Below, in pieces: positions 31,148 to 38,174 of a stretch of DNA of 53,912 bases. Numbering within the stretch: the first letter of the stretch is position 1; the number at the start of each line of letters is the position of its first letter. The translations under genes were made by a program, and so were the position numbers. The notes beneath the pieces are model-generated. The model did not search any database and was not told the DNA's origin. It saw only the letters and a list, made by a program, of their open reading frames with translations. Origin of the DNA: Catenulispora pinisilvae (GTDB lineage Bacteria; Actinomycetota; Actinomycetes; Streptomycetales; Catenulisporaceae); NCBI RefSeq assembly GCF_015356865.1, contig NZ_JAAFZA010000053.1:1-53912 (forward strand), given 5' to 3'.

Positions 31148-31792
31148 ATGAGCACCGACACCCGGGACCGCCTGCTGCACGGCACGATCGAGGCGCTGCG
31201 GACCCAGGGCATCGCCGGGGTGTCGGCCCGCACCATCGCGGCGGCCGCCGGGGTGAACCAGGCGCTGGTGTTCTACCACTTCGGCAGTGTCGACGAGCTG
31301 CTGGCCGCGGCGGCCATCTGGTCGACCGAGCAGCAGGTGGCCGGGTATCGGGAGCGGTTCGGGCGAGTCCGGACCCTGCGGGAGTTGCAGCGGGTCGGCC
31401 GGGAGCTGCACCTGCGGGAGAGCGCGAACGGCAACGTCACGGTGCTGGGACAGATGCTGGCCGGGGCCCAGACCAACCCGGCGTTCGCCGCCGCGACCCG
31501 CGACGCGCTGGGGTTGTGGACCGTGGAGATCGAGCAGGTGCTGACCCGGGTGCTGGCGGACTCCCCGCTGGGGGAGGTGGCCGACGTGCCGGGGCTGGCG
31601 CGCGCGGTGGCCGCGTCGTTCATCGGGATGGAGCTGCTGGCCGCGGTCGATCCGGAAGGGGACCAGGCGGCGTTCCGGGCCCTGGATCAGCTCGGCGCCC
31701 TGCTGGAGTACCTGGACGACTTGGGGCCGGCCGCGCGGGTGGCGGCGCGGCGCGCGGTGCGGACCGCGGTACGGCGGTCGGTGCGCGCGTAG
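31148..31792 (+). CDS. TetR family transcriptional regulator
   Basis: This is a 214-aa repressor. The N-terminal HTH reads TRDRLLHGTIEALRTQGIAGVSARTIAAAAGVNQALVFYHFGS, and the remainder is a helical ligand-binding domain. The last residues (ARRAVRTAVRRSVRA) are basic and are encoded at the start of a degenerate DNA repeat that continues past the stop. The operator is probably the 20-bp palindrome 31 bp upstream. Likely targets are itself and the divergent YjbR-SRPBCC pair. Confidence 0.9.
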   Translation: MSTDTRDRLLHGTIEALRTQGIAGVSARTIAAAAGVNQALVFYHFGSVDELLAAAAIWSTEQQVAGYRERFGRVRTLRELQRVGRELHLRESANGNVTVLGQMLAGAQTNPAFAAATRDALGLWTVEIEQVLTRVLADSPLGEVADVPGLARAVAASFIGMELLAAVDPEGDQAAFRALDQLGALLEYLDDLGPAARVAARRAVRTAVRRSVRA

Positions 31793-31866
31793 GGCGGTCG
31801 GTGCACAGGACTGTCGGTGTACACAGGACTGTCGCTGTACGCAGGGCCGTCGGTGCGCGAGTAGGG
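31777..31866. repeat. five degenerate copies of a 16-20 bp unit
   Basis: Units begin at 31777, 31797, 31813, 31831 and 31849. Each starts GTCGGTG or GTCGCTG and ends in a CAGGACT- or GTAGGG-like tail. The first copy encodes the TetR C-terminus and the rest follow its stop codon. Confidence 0.65.
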
Positions 31867-31891
31867 CGGCGGCGCGCAAGCGGAGCCGCCC
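31864..31891. terminator. possible bidirectional terminator
   Basis: GGGCGGC pairs with GCCGCCC around a 14-nt loop between the convergent TetR and deaminase genes. There is no T-run, so this is weak. Confidence 0.4.
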
Positions 31892-31911
31892 CGCCGGATC
31901 GGAATGGAGCC

Positions 31912-32415
31912 TCAGCCCCCGCCGAGCAGCTGCGCGTTCGCGGCCTGGACCATCGGCGCGAACTCCGGGAACTCCACGACCTCGATCCCGGCGGCGCGCA
32001 ACAACTCCGCGCCCTGGCAGTCCTCGACCAGCAGGGAGGGCTCGCGCCAGGCGAACACCACGCGGCGGATGCCGGAGTCGATGATCAGCTGGGTGCAGCT
32101 GACCGGCCGTGACTTGCGGACCGAGCAGGGCTCCAGCGAGGAGTAGACGGTCGCGCCGGGCAGCCGCGGATGGCCCGGCGCCACCCGGGCCAGGGCCGAC
32201 TCCTCGGCGTGGACGTGCTCGTCGGTGTCGCGGGACCAGCCGCGGGCCAGCTCGCGGTCGTCGGCGTCGATGATCAGCGCCCCGACGTTGAACGCGCGCG
32301 GCGCCGGCGGGCAGCGCCAGGCGAGGTCGACGGCGGTACTGAGCCATTCCCGGTCCTCGCCGCGGGTGCGGGCCGAGAAGGACGGATGAGCGGAGGCGGC
32401 GTCGGTGGTGGTCAC
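31912..32415 (-). CDS. RibD-like cytidine/deoxycytidylate deaminase-family protein
   Basis: This is a 167-aa zinc-dependent deaminase fold. The HAE motif (H69-A-E71) supplies the zinc histidine and catalytic glutamate. EPCSVRKSRPVSC supplies the two zinc cysteines, Cys97 and Cys107. The 9-residue gap between them resembles the RibD/pyrimidine-deaminase subgroup (PCSHxGRTPPC) rather than PCxxC enzymes. No RibD reductase domain follows and no rib genes are nearby, so a role in riboflavin or a specialised metabolite is unproven. The start is GTG. It stands alone in its orientation. Confidence 0.8.
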   Translation of the reverse strand: MTTTDAASAHPSFSARTRGEDREWLSTAVDLAWRCPPAPRAFNVGALIIDADDRELARGWSRDTDEHVHAEESALARVAPGHPRLPGATVYSSLEPCSVRKSRPVSCTQLIIDSGIRRVVFAWREPSLLVEDCQGAELLRAAGIEVVEFPEFAPMVQAANAQLLGGG

Positions 32416-32662
32416 TTTCCAAAGCCCTCGGTTCTGATCGGGTCCGGTGGGTGGGTGCCGGCCCAGGGCGGGCGCGGCCGTGCGGCCGGAGTGGGGGAGG
32501 CGCGGGACGCGGGACGGTAGGGGGTGACCGGGCCGCGGTGGCTGACGGAGACGGCACTGTCTGTGGTCACAAGTCCCAACAGTAGTCGCGGTGCGGCGCC
32601 GTTTCTCGGGTTCGGCGCCAAGCCGCCGTACGATCGGGCGAAGCGCCGGGGGCGCGGATTGG

Positions 32663-32668
32663 TATCTT
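32663..32668 (+). promoter_or_regulatory. -10 element TATCTT of HAD hydrolase gene
   Basis: TATCTT ends 7 nt before the ATG at 32676. This favours the ATG over the overlapping in-frame TTG at 32667 and predicts a leaderless mRNA. Confidence 0.45.
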
Positions 32669-32675
32669 GATCGGC

Positions 32676-33356
32676 ATGCTCCACCCCATACCGCCGGCGG
32701 CCGTCCTGTTCGACATGGACGGTCTGCTCATCGACTCCGAGCCCACCTGGTTCCAAGCCGAGCAGGACCTGCTCGCCGCCTACGGGATCACCCTGGGCCC
32801 CGAGCACTACCCGCACGTCCTGGGCAAGCCGATAGAGGTCTCGACGGCCTACCTCCTGGAGCTCACCGGCCACCCGGTCGGCGCCGCCGAGTTCGCCGCC
32901 GGCATCGAGACCGCCATGGTCGAGCGCCTGCGCGACGGCGTCCCGATGATGCCCGGCGCCAAGGACCTGCTGGTGGAGCTGGAGGCCGCCGGCCTGCCGC
33001 TGGCCCTGGTCTCGGCCTCCTCCCGCCGCATCGTCGACGCCTGCCTGCCGCTGATCGGCCCCGACCACTTCCGGGTCACCGTCTCCGGCGACGACGTGGA
33101 ACTCGGCAAGCCCAACCCGGACCCCTACCTGCTCGCGGCCCGGCACCTGGACGTCGACCCGGCGCGCTGCGTGGTCCTGGAGGACTCGCCGACCGGCGCC
33201 GCCGCCGGCCACGCCGCGGGCTGCCGGGTGATCGCCGTGCCGCACGCCGCGGAGGTGGCCGCGCGCGAGCGGGTGACGATCGTGGACTCGCTGCGGCGGG
33301 TGAACCTGGCCTTCCTGCGGGGGTTGTTCGACGAGCGGACGTCGGACGACAGATAA
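32676..33356 (+). CDS. HAD-superfamily hydrolase (beta-phosphoglucomutase-like)
   Basis: This is a 226-aa subclass I HAD phosphatase. Motif I is LFDMDGLLIDSE (D13, D15), motif II is LALVSASS, motif III is the lysine in ELGKPNPDPYLLAA, and motif IV is VVLEDSPTGAAAGHAAG. The cap is helical. Relatives act on sugar phosphates or phosphoglycolate; the substrate is not assignable. It is followed by converging terminators shared with the RecB-type nuclease gene. Confidence 0.9.
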   Translation: MLHPIPPAAVLFDMDGLLIDSEPTWFQAEQDLLAAYGITLGPEHYPHVLGKPIEVSTAYLLELTGHPVGAAEFAAGIETAMVERLRDGVPMMPGAKDLLVELEAAGLPLALVSASSRRIVDACLPLIGPDHFRVTVSGDDVELGKPNPDPYLLAARHLDVDPARCVVLEDSPTGAAAGHAAGCRVIAVPHAAEVAARERVTIVDSLRRVNLAFLRGLFDERTSDDR

Positions 33357-33473
33357 CTGGCCGGGCAGTACTGCGGACTGATGCCCGCCGCCCGAAGTCA
33401 GTAACCTCGGGCACCACAATGAGGCGCGGATGCGAAAGCACTGTGCGGTGCTTGTCGAAAAGCCCGTTCTCGG

Positions 33474-33499
33474 CGCCGAGCAAGTCGTCTTGCTCGGCG
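33474..33499. terminator. terminator hairpin after HAD gene
   Basis: CGCCGAGCAAG-TCGT-CTTGCTCGGCG is a perfect 11-bp stem with a tetraloop. A smaller hairpin AAGCAC/GTGCTT lies at 33436-33453. Confidence 0.75.
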
Positions 33500-33522
33500 C
33501 GCGGAATCGGTGCCGCGAATCA

Positions 33523-33547
33523 GGGACCTGGTTTGCCAACCAGTCCC
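33523..33547. terminator. hairpin at the 3' end of the nuclease gene
   Basis: GGGAC-CTGGTT pairs with AACCAG-TCCC around TGCC with one bulged C. It is adjacent to the nuclease stop codon and probably terminates that transcript. Confidence 0.55.
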
Positions 33548-34476
33548 TACTCGCCCTCACCCTCCGCCGCCACAGCCCGCCCTCGTTGCCCCGGCACCGC
33601 CTCCGAAGCCTGGACCACCTCGACCGGCGGCAGCGTCGGCGGCGTTCCGCCGAACTCCGGGCACAGCGCCTTGTGGTCGCACCAGTCGCACAGGCGCGAG
33701 GGGTTCGGGCGCCATTCGCCGCGTTCGGCGGCGGCGCGGATCGCGCTCCAGAGAGCGGCGACTTTGCGTTCGGTGGCGCGCAGGTCGCCTTCGTCGGGGT
33801 CGTAGGTGACGATCTGGCTTTCGCCGCCGAGATACATCAGTTGCAGGCGGCGGGGGACCACGCCGCGGGTCTTCCACAGGACCAGTGCGTAGAACTTCAT
33901 CTGGAACAGGGCTTTGCCTTCGAAGGCCGGGCCCGGTGCGCGGCCGGTTTTGTAGTCCACGACTCGGATCGCGCCGTTGGGGGCCACGTCGAGGCGGTCG
34001 ACGAAGCCGCGCAGCAGGAGGCCGTCGGCGACGCGGGCGTGGACGAACAGTTCGCGCTCGGCCGGCTCCAGGCGGTTGGGGTCCTCCAGGCGGAAGTAGC
34101 GCTCCAGCAGGTCCACGGCGCCGGCCAGCCAGGCCTCGTCGCCGCCGGCCTCCTCGGCGAGCGCCTTCAGTTCCGGGTCGGCCTGGACCATGCGCTCCCA
34201 CTCCGGGGAGAGCAGGCTGGAGGCCGAGGTCGGGGTGCGCTGGCCGGTCGGCAGGTCGAAGAGGTGCTCCAGGACCGCGTGGACCAGGGTGCCGCGGGTC
34301 GCCGCCGCGCTCTTGCGTTCCGGGAGCTTGTCGATGACGCGGAAGCGGAACAGCAGCGGGCAGGTCATGAAGTCGGACGCCCGGGACGGCGACAGCGCCA
34401 TCGGGAGCGGGATGGTGGTCAGGGCCGTGGCCGAGGGCTCCGTGGCTTCAGCGGCGGGTGCGTCCAAAGCGTCCAT
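33547..34476 (-). CDS. RecB-family PD-(D/E)XK nuclease with four-cysteine Fe-S site
   Basis: This is a 309-aa stand-alone nuclease domain. It has the PD-(D/E)XK core GFVDRLD (157-163) and VVDYKTG (172-178, D174 and K176), then a QMKFYALVLW helix with the conserved QxxxY. Cys39 (FMTCPLLF) and the cluster C263-x2-C266-x5-C272 form the [4Fe-4S] staple typical of AddB/AdnB and Cas4 nucleases. No helicase domain and no cas genes accompany it. The location beside M50 and trmI is, from memory, shared by other actinobacteria. A housekeeping DNA repair or processing role is inferred. Confidence 0.88.
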   Translation of the reverse strand: MDALDAPAAEATEPSATALTTIPLPMALSPSRASDFMTCPLLFRFRVIDKLPERKSAAATRGTLVHAVLEHLFDLPTGQRTPTSASSLLSPEWERMVQADPELKALAEEAGGDEAWLAGAVDLLERYFRLEDPNRLEPAERELFVHARVADGLLLRGFVDRLDVAPNGAIRVVDYKTGRAPGPAFEGKALFQMKFYALVLWKTRGVVPRRLQLMYLGGESQIVTYDPDEGDLRATERKVAALWSAIRAAAERGEWRPNPSRLCDWCDHKALCPEFGGTPPTLPPVEVVQASEAVPGQRGRAVAAEGEGE

Positions 34477-34484
34477 GGGCCTGG

Positions 34485-34490
34485 ACCCTA
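34485..34490 (-). promoter_or_regulatory. possible -10 TAGGGT of nuclease gene
   Basis: TAGGGT ends 8 nt before the ATG at 34476. The spacing is one base longer than at the other leaderless candidates. Confidence 0.3.
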
Positions 34491-34603
34491 CTCGGCGGTA
34501 CCGACATCGCGGCGCACCCCGCCCCCTCCCTCAACGCGCCACCGTGACGCCCCTGTGATGAGATCGCCCGCGCGGTGAGTGGTCTTGCAAGTTCGGCTGC
34601 GCA

Positions 34604-34609
34604 TAGAGT
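34604..34609 (+). promoter_or_regulatory. -10 element TAGAGT of site-2 protease gene
   Basis: TAGAGT ends 7 nt before the GTG at 34617. This supports that start over the in-frame GTG at 34575, which lies upstream of the hexamer. Confidence 0.45.
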
Positions 34610-34616
34610 CGAAGAC

Positions 34617-35882
34617 GTGGCGGAAGACGAGGGCGGACAGAGCACCGGTGAGTCGGGCAAGAACGAGCCCGGCAAACGCGGCGCCTCTCAGGTTGTCCGC
34701 GGCCCTGGTCTGCGTCTGGGCCGGCCGTTCGGCATCCCGCTCTACGTCTCGCCGTCCTGGTTCGTCGTCGCCGCCTTCATCACGGTCCTGCTGGCCCCGC
34801 AGTCCGGGGACGCGACCGACCCCTCCAACGACTTCGGCAACGAACTCGGCGGCTGGCGCTATGTGCTGTCCCTGGCATACGCCGTGTTCCTCTACGGATC
34901 CGTCGTGGTTCACGAGCTCGCGCACTCGGCCCTGGCCAAGCGCCTGGGGCTGCCGGTGCGGCGCATCGTCATCCACTTCCTCGGCGGCGTGTCGGAGATC
35001 GAGAAGGAGTCCGACAGCCCCGGCAAGGCCTTCTGGATCGCCTTCGTCGGCCCGCTGACCTCGGCCGCCCTGGCCGGTATCGGCTTCGCCGTGTACCAGG
35101 CCATCCCGCACGAGGACTCGGTCAGCCTGGGCCAGAAGGTCGCCGCCACCCTGATCTTCGGGTTCTGGGCGTCCAACCTGCTGGTCGCCATCTTCAACAT
35201 GCTGCCGGGCCTGCCGCTGGACGGCGGCCAACTGCTGCGCGCCGCGGTCTGGAAGGCCACCGGCCGCCCGATGGCCGGCACGGTCGCCGCCGCGTGGGCC
35301 GGCCGGGTGCTGGCGATCGCGGTGTTCATCGTGATGAACCTGATCTACGTCCACGACGGCACCATCCAGCCCTTCGGCCTGGGCCTGGCCGTGTTCATGG
35401 CGATGTTCATCTGGTACGGCGCCACCCAGGCCCTGGTGGTCGCCAAGCTGCGGGAGCGCATCCCGGGCCTGTCGGCCCGCAAGATGACCCGCCGCGCGAT
35501 CAGCGTCGACGCCCGGATCCCGCTGGCCGAGGCGCTGCGCCGGGCGCACGAGGTGAACGCCCGCGGCATCGTCCTGGTGGACGGCAACGAGCGGCCGACC
35601 GGCCTGGTGAACGAGGCCCAGGTGATCGCCACCCCGGAGCAGCGCCGGCCCTGGGTCGAGGCCGGTGACGTGGCGCACCCGCTGGACGCGAGCCTGATAG
35701 TGACGGCGGACCTGATGGGCGAGGAACTGCTGGACGTGCTGCGGGCCAACCCGGCGCCGGAGTACCTGGTGGTCGAGACGAGCGGGGAGATCGTCGGGGT
35801 GCTGGCGGCCTCCGATGTGCAGGCCGCCTTCCTGGGCAAGCCGCCCGGGCCGCCGCCCGCGCCCCGGAAGATGCCGGTCTAG
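34617..35882 (+). CDS. M50 site-2 protease with CBS domain pair
   Basis: This is a 421-aa integral membrane zinc protease. HELAH (99-103) supplies the catalytic Glu and zinc histidines, and NMLPGLPLDGG (194-204) supplies the third ligand Asp. About five to six membrane segments are seen. The C-terminal 120 residues form a CBS pair (SVDARIPLAEALRRAHEVNARGIVLV and EYLVVETSGEIVGVLAASDV), likely a nucleotide sensor. Family members cleave membrane-embedded substrates such as anti-sigma factors; the substrate here is unknown. GTG at 34617 is preferred; GTG at 34575 adds 14 residues. Confidence 0.9.
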   Translation: MAEDEGGQSTGESGKNEPGKRGASQVVRGPGLRLGRPFGIPLYVSPSWFVVAAFITVLLAPQSGDATDPSNDFGNELGGWRYVLSLAYAVFLYGSVVVHELAHSALAKRLGLPVRRIVIHFLGGVSEIEKESDSPGKAFWIAFVGPLTSAALAGIGFAVYQAIPHEDSVSLGQKVAATLIFGFWASNLLVAIFNMLPGLPLDGGQLLRAAVWKATGRPMAGTVAAAWAGRVLAIAVFIVMNLIYVHDGTIQPFGLGLAVFMAMFIWYGATQALVVAKLRERIPGLSARKMTRRAISVDARIPLAEALRRAHEVNARGIVLVDGNERPTGLVNEAQVIATPEQRRPWVEAGDVAHPLDASLIVTADLMGEELLDVLRANPAPEYLVVETSGEIVGVLAASDVQAAFLGKPPGPPPAPRKMPV

Positions 35883-35907
35883 ACGCCCCGGAAGACGCCG
35901 GTCTAGG
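35860..35907. repeat. 24-bp tandem duplication spanning the protease stop codon
   Basis: Copies at 35860-35883 and 35884-35907 differ at two positions. Each carries CGCCCCGGAAGA followed by CCGGTCTAG, so the stop codon region is duplicated just 3' of the gene. Confidence 0.8.
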
Positions 35908-35924
35908 CGCCCCACCACCGCCGG

Positions 35925-35930
35925 TAGGCT
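35925..35930 (+). promoter_or_regulatory. -10 element TAGGCT of trmI
   Basis: TAGGCT ends 6 nt before the ATG at 35937. The spacer GAAGGG could also serve as a ribosome binding site if transcription starts further upstream. Confidence 0.45.
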
Positions 35931-35936
35931 GAAGGG

Positions 35937-36950
35937 ATGGACAGCACGCCCTCCCACGAGCCGACCGTCGCGACCGGCGAACCGATCGTCCCGACCGGCG
36001 CCGATCACCGTCGCGGCCCCTTCAAGCCCGGTGACCAGGTGCAGCTCACCGACGCCAAGGGCCGGATGAGCACGATCACCTTGCAGCCGGGCAAGCAGTA
36101 CCACACGCACAAGGGCTCCTTCGAGCACGACGAGCTGATCGGCTCCCCCGAGGGCGTGGTCGTGAAGACCTCCGGCGGCAACGAGTACCTGGCGCTGCGT
36201 CCCCTGCTGTCCGACTTCGTGCTGTCGATGCCGCGAGGCGCCGCCGTCGTCTATCCCAAGGACGCCGGCCAGATCGTGCAGATGGCCGACATCTTCCCCG
36301 GCGCGCGGGTGGTCGAGGCCGGCGTCGGCTCCGGCGCGCTGACCTGCTCGCTGCTGCGGGCCGTGGGCGACTCCGGCAGTGTGCACTCCTACGAGCGCCG
36401 CGAGGAGTTCGCCGAGATCGCGGCGAAGAACGTGCGCTCCTTCTTCGGCGCCGAACACCCGGCGTGGGAACTGACCATCGGCGACCTCGCGGAGAAGCTG
36501 GCCGACGAGGAGGTCGACCGGGTCGTCCTGGACATGCTGGCGCCCTGGGACTGCGTGGACGCGGTCGCCAAGGCCCTGGTCCCCGGCGGCGTGATCGTCT
36601 GCTACGTCGCCACCACGACCCAGCTGTCGCGCACCGTGGAGGCCCTGCGCGCCCACGGCGCCTTCACCGAGCCGCAGCCCTGGGAGTCGATGGTGCGCGG
36701 CTGGCACGTCGAGGGGTTGGCGGTGCGGCCGGACCACCGGATGATCGGCCACACCGGGTTCCTGGTCACCTCGCGCCGGCTGGCTGACGGCGTCACCCCG
36801 CCGGTCCGCCGCCGTCGCCCCTCCAAGGGCGCCTACGCCGCGGACTACGCCGCCGAGGGCGCCACGCCCGCGGCCGGAAGCGTCGCCGACCCGGAGTTCA
36901 ATGAGGACGGCACCGTGACCTCCTCCGTCGCCCGCCGCGTGTTGCCCTAG
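35937..36950 (+). CDS. trmI: tRNA (adenine-58-N1)-methyltransferase
   Basis: TrmI methylates A58 in the T-loop of tRNA as a homotetramer. The 337-aa protein has the N-terminal OB-like domain (RRGPFKPGDQVQLTD) and the link segment LALRPLLSDFVLSMPRGAAVVYPKDAGQIV. The Rossmann domain carries SAM motif VVEAGVGSGALTCSLL and catalytic-site motif VVLDMLAPWD. An extra acidic/alanine-rich C-terminal tail (about 60 residues after RRRRPSKG) is seen in actinobacterial homologues. A leaderless start is likely. Confidence 0.94.
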   Translation: MDSTPSHEPTVATGEPIVPTGADHRRGPFKPGDQVQLTDAKGRMSTITLQPGKQYHTHKGSFEHDELIGSPEGVVVKTSGGNEYLALRPLLSDFVLSMPRGAAVVYPKDAGQIVQMADIFPGARVVEAGVGSGALTCSLLRAVGDSGSVHSYERREEFAEIAAKNVRSFFGAEHPAWELTIGDLAEKLADEEVDRVVLDMLAPWDCVDAVAKALVPGGVIVCYVATTTQLSRTVEALRAHGAFTEPQPWESMVRGWHVEGLAVRPDHRMIGHTGFLVTSRRLADGVTPPVRRRRPSKGAYAADYAAEGATPAAGSVADPEFNEDGTVTSSVARRVLP

Positions 36951-36975
36951 CTGTACTTCGGGCTGCGCACCCGGC

Positions 36976-36994
36976 CCGGCCGGGGGGCCGGTTT
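36976..36994 (+). terminator. GC hairpin after trmI
   Basis: CCGGCC-GGGG-GGCCGG is followed by TTT, 25 bp past the trmI stop. A second GC-rich repeat follows. Confidence 0.5.
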
Positions 36995-37106
36995 CCCCTG
37001 GCCGGGGGCCGGCGTCCGGCGGTTCGTCCCGGTGGTCGGAAGGTGGCCAACGTACCAGGACACCACAAGATCGCGAATATAAGTAGCCTTGTAGTCGACT
37101 GTTCAT

Positions 37107-37148
37107 CGAAACGTCGCGGGATCGACATCATGACCCGCGACAGTTTCG
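37107..37148 (+). promoter_or_regulatory. large leader hairpin before ABC importer
   Basis: CGAAACGTCGCGGG (37107-37120) pairs with CCCGCGACAGTTTCG (37134-37148), 14 bp with one bulged base, around a 13-nt loop. The hairpin ends 4 nt before the permease GTG. It may be a DNA operator or an RNA element blocking initiation. Confidence 0.65.
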
Positions 37149-37156
37149 TGCCGTGA
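37130..37156 (+). CDS. candidate 8-codon leader ORF (MTRDSFVP)
   Basis: ATG in the hairpin loop opens an 8-residue frame whose TGA overlaps the permease GTG (GTGA, 37153-37156). No Shine-Dalgarno sequence is visible directly before the permease start, so coupled reinitiation from this leader is plausible. The upstream GGGAT gives the leader only weak ribosome binding. Confidence 0.3.
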   Translation: MTRDSFVP

Positions 37157-38109
37157 CCGCAACGACCGAGGCCGCCAAGGCCCTCGCCGCACCGCCCGGC
37201 CCGGCGCGCCGGAACCGCGCCCGGGACTTCCGCGCGACCCGCTGGGGGTGGGCCTACTCGGCGCCGGCCGTGCTGGTGTTCCTGGCCTTCGTGATCATCC
37301 CCACCGGCTACACCTTCTACGTCTCGCTGTGGAAGTGGAACGCGCTGAATCCGGCGCTGTCGAAGTTCAAGGGCCTGGGGAACTACTCGCGGCTGTTCAA
37401 CGCCACGCAGCCGACCTTCCTGAGCAGCCTGTGGCACTCGCTGTACTTCACCGGGGCGATGGTGGTCGGCGGGACGGCGATCTCGCTGGCGCTGGCGCTG
37501 CTGTTGCAGCGCGGCGGCCTGCTGCTGAACTCCACGCGGGTGGCGGTCTTCCTGCCGCACGCCACGCCGATGATCGCCACGTCGATGATCTGGGTCTGGA
37601 TCTTCAACCCCAAGTTCGGCCTGGCCGACTGGTTCCTGCACAGCCTGCACCTGCCGACTTCGCAGTGGCTCCAGTCCTCGGCCTCCTCGATGCCCGCGGT
37701 CATCATCTACAGCCTGTGGCACGAGGTCGGCTTCACCACCGTGGTGTTCCTCGGCGGGCTGGCCATGCTGTCCAACGAGCTCTCCGAGGCCGCGCGGGTC
37801 GACGGCTGCTCGGCCTGGCAGGAGTTCTGGCACGTCACCTGGCAGCAGCTGCGGCCGGTGACCGTGTTCGTGATCGCCATCACCGCGATCACCTCGCTAC
37901 AGGCCTTCACGCAGTTCTACCAGCTCTCCAGCGGCGGCCCCGCCTACGCCACGACCACCCTGAGCTACCTGGTCTACCAGGAGGCCTTCATCTTCAGCGA
38001 CACCGGATACGGCGCGGCGCTGGCCGTGGTCCTGTTCGCCATCACCGTCTTCTTCACTCTCGTCCGGCGCCGCACCGCGGCCGGCGGCGAGTCGCACGCT
38101 CTCGTCTGA
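37153..38109 (+). CDS. carbohydrate ABC transporter permease (MalF/UgpA type)
   Basis: This is a 318-aa membrane protein with six predicted transmembrane segments. The binding-protein-dependent transport EAA-like loop is LSNELSEAARVDGCSAWQEFWHVTWQQLRP. The N-terminal LVFLAFVIIPTGYTFYVSLWKWN is typical of MalF/UgpA permeases. The start is GTG, the first in-frame start available, lying 4 nt after a large hairpin. It is the first gene of an importer operon that lacks its own ATPase, so a shared MsiK-like ATPase elsewhere is expected. Confidence 0.9.
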   Translation: MTATTEAAKALAAPPGPARRNRARDFRATRWGWAYSAPAVLVFLAFVIIPTGYTFYVSLWKWNALNPALSKFKGLGNYSRLFNATQPTFLSSLWHSLYFTGAMVVGGTAISLALALLLQRGGLLLNSTRVAVFLPHATPMIATSMIWVWIFNPKFGLADWFLHSLHLPTSQWLQSSASSMPAVIIYSLWHEVGFTTVVFLGGLAMLSNELSEAARVDGCSAWQEFWHVTWQQLRPVTVFVIAITAITSLQAFTQFYQLSSGGPAYATTTLSYLVYQEAFIFSDTGYGAALAVVLFAITVFFTLVRRRTAAGGESHALV

Positions 38110-38174
38110 TCGATCCGCCACACCGAGTTCCGCACCGCCACCGAAACCCCTCACCTCGGGAGACCTGAACCATC

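Noticed and set aside
33547..34476. Cas4 of a CRISPR adaptation module
   Set aside because: The cysteine and nuclease pattern fits, but there are no cas genes or repeats and its neighbours are housekeeping genes.
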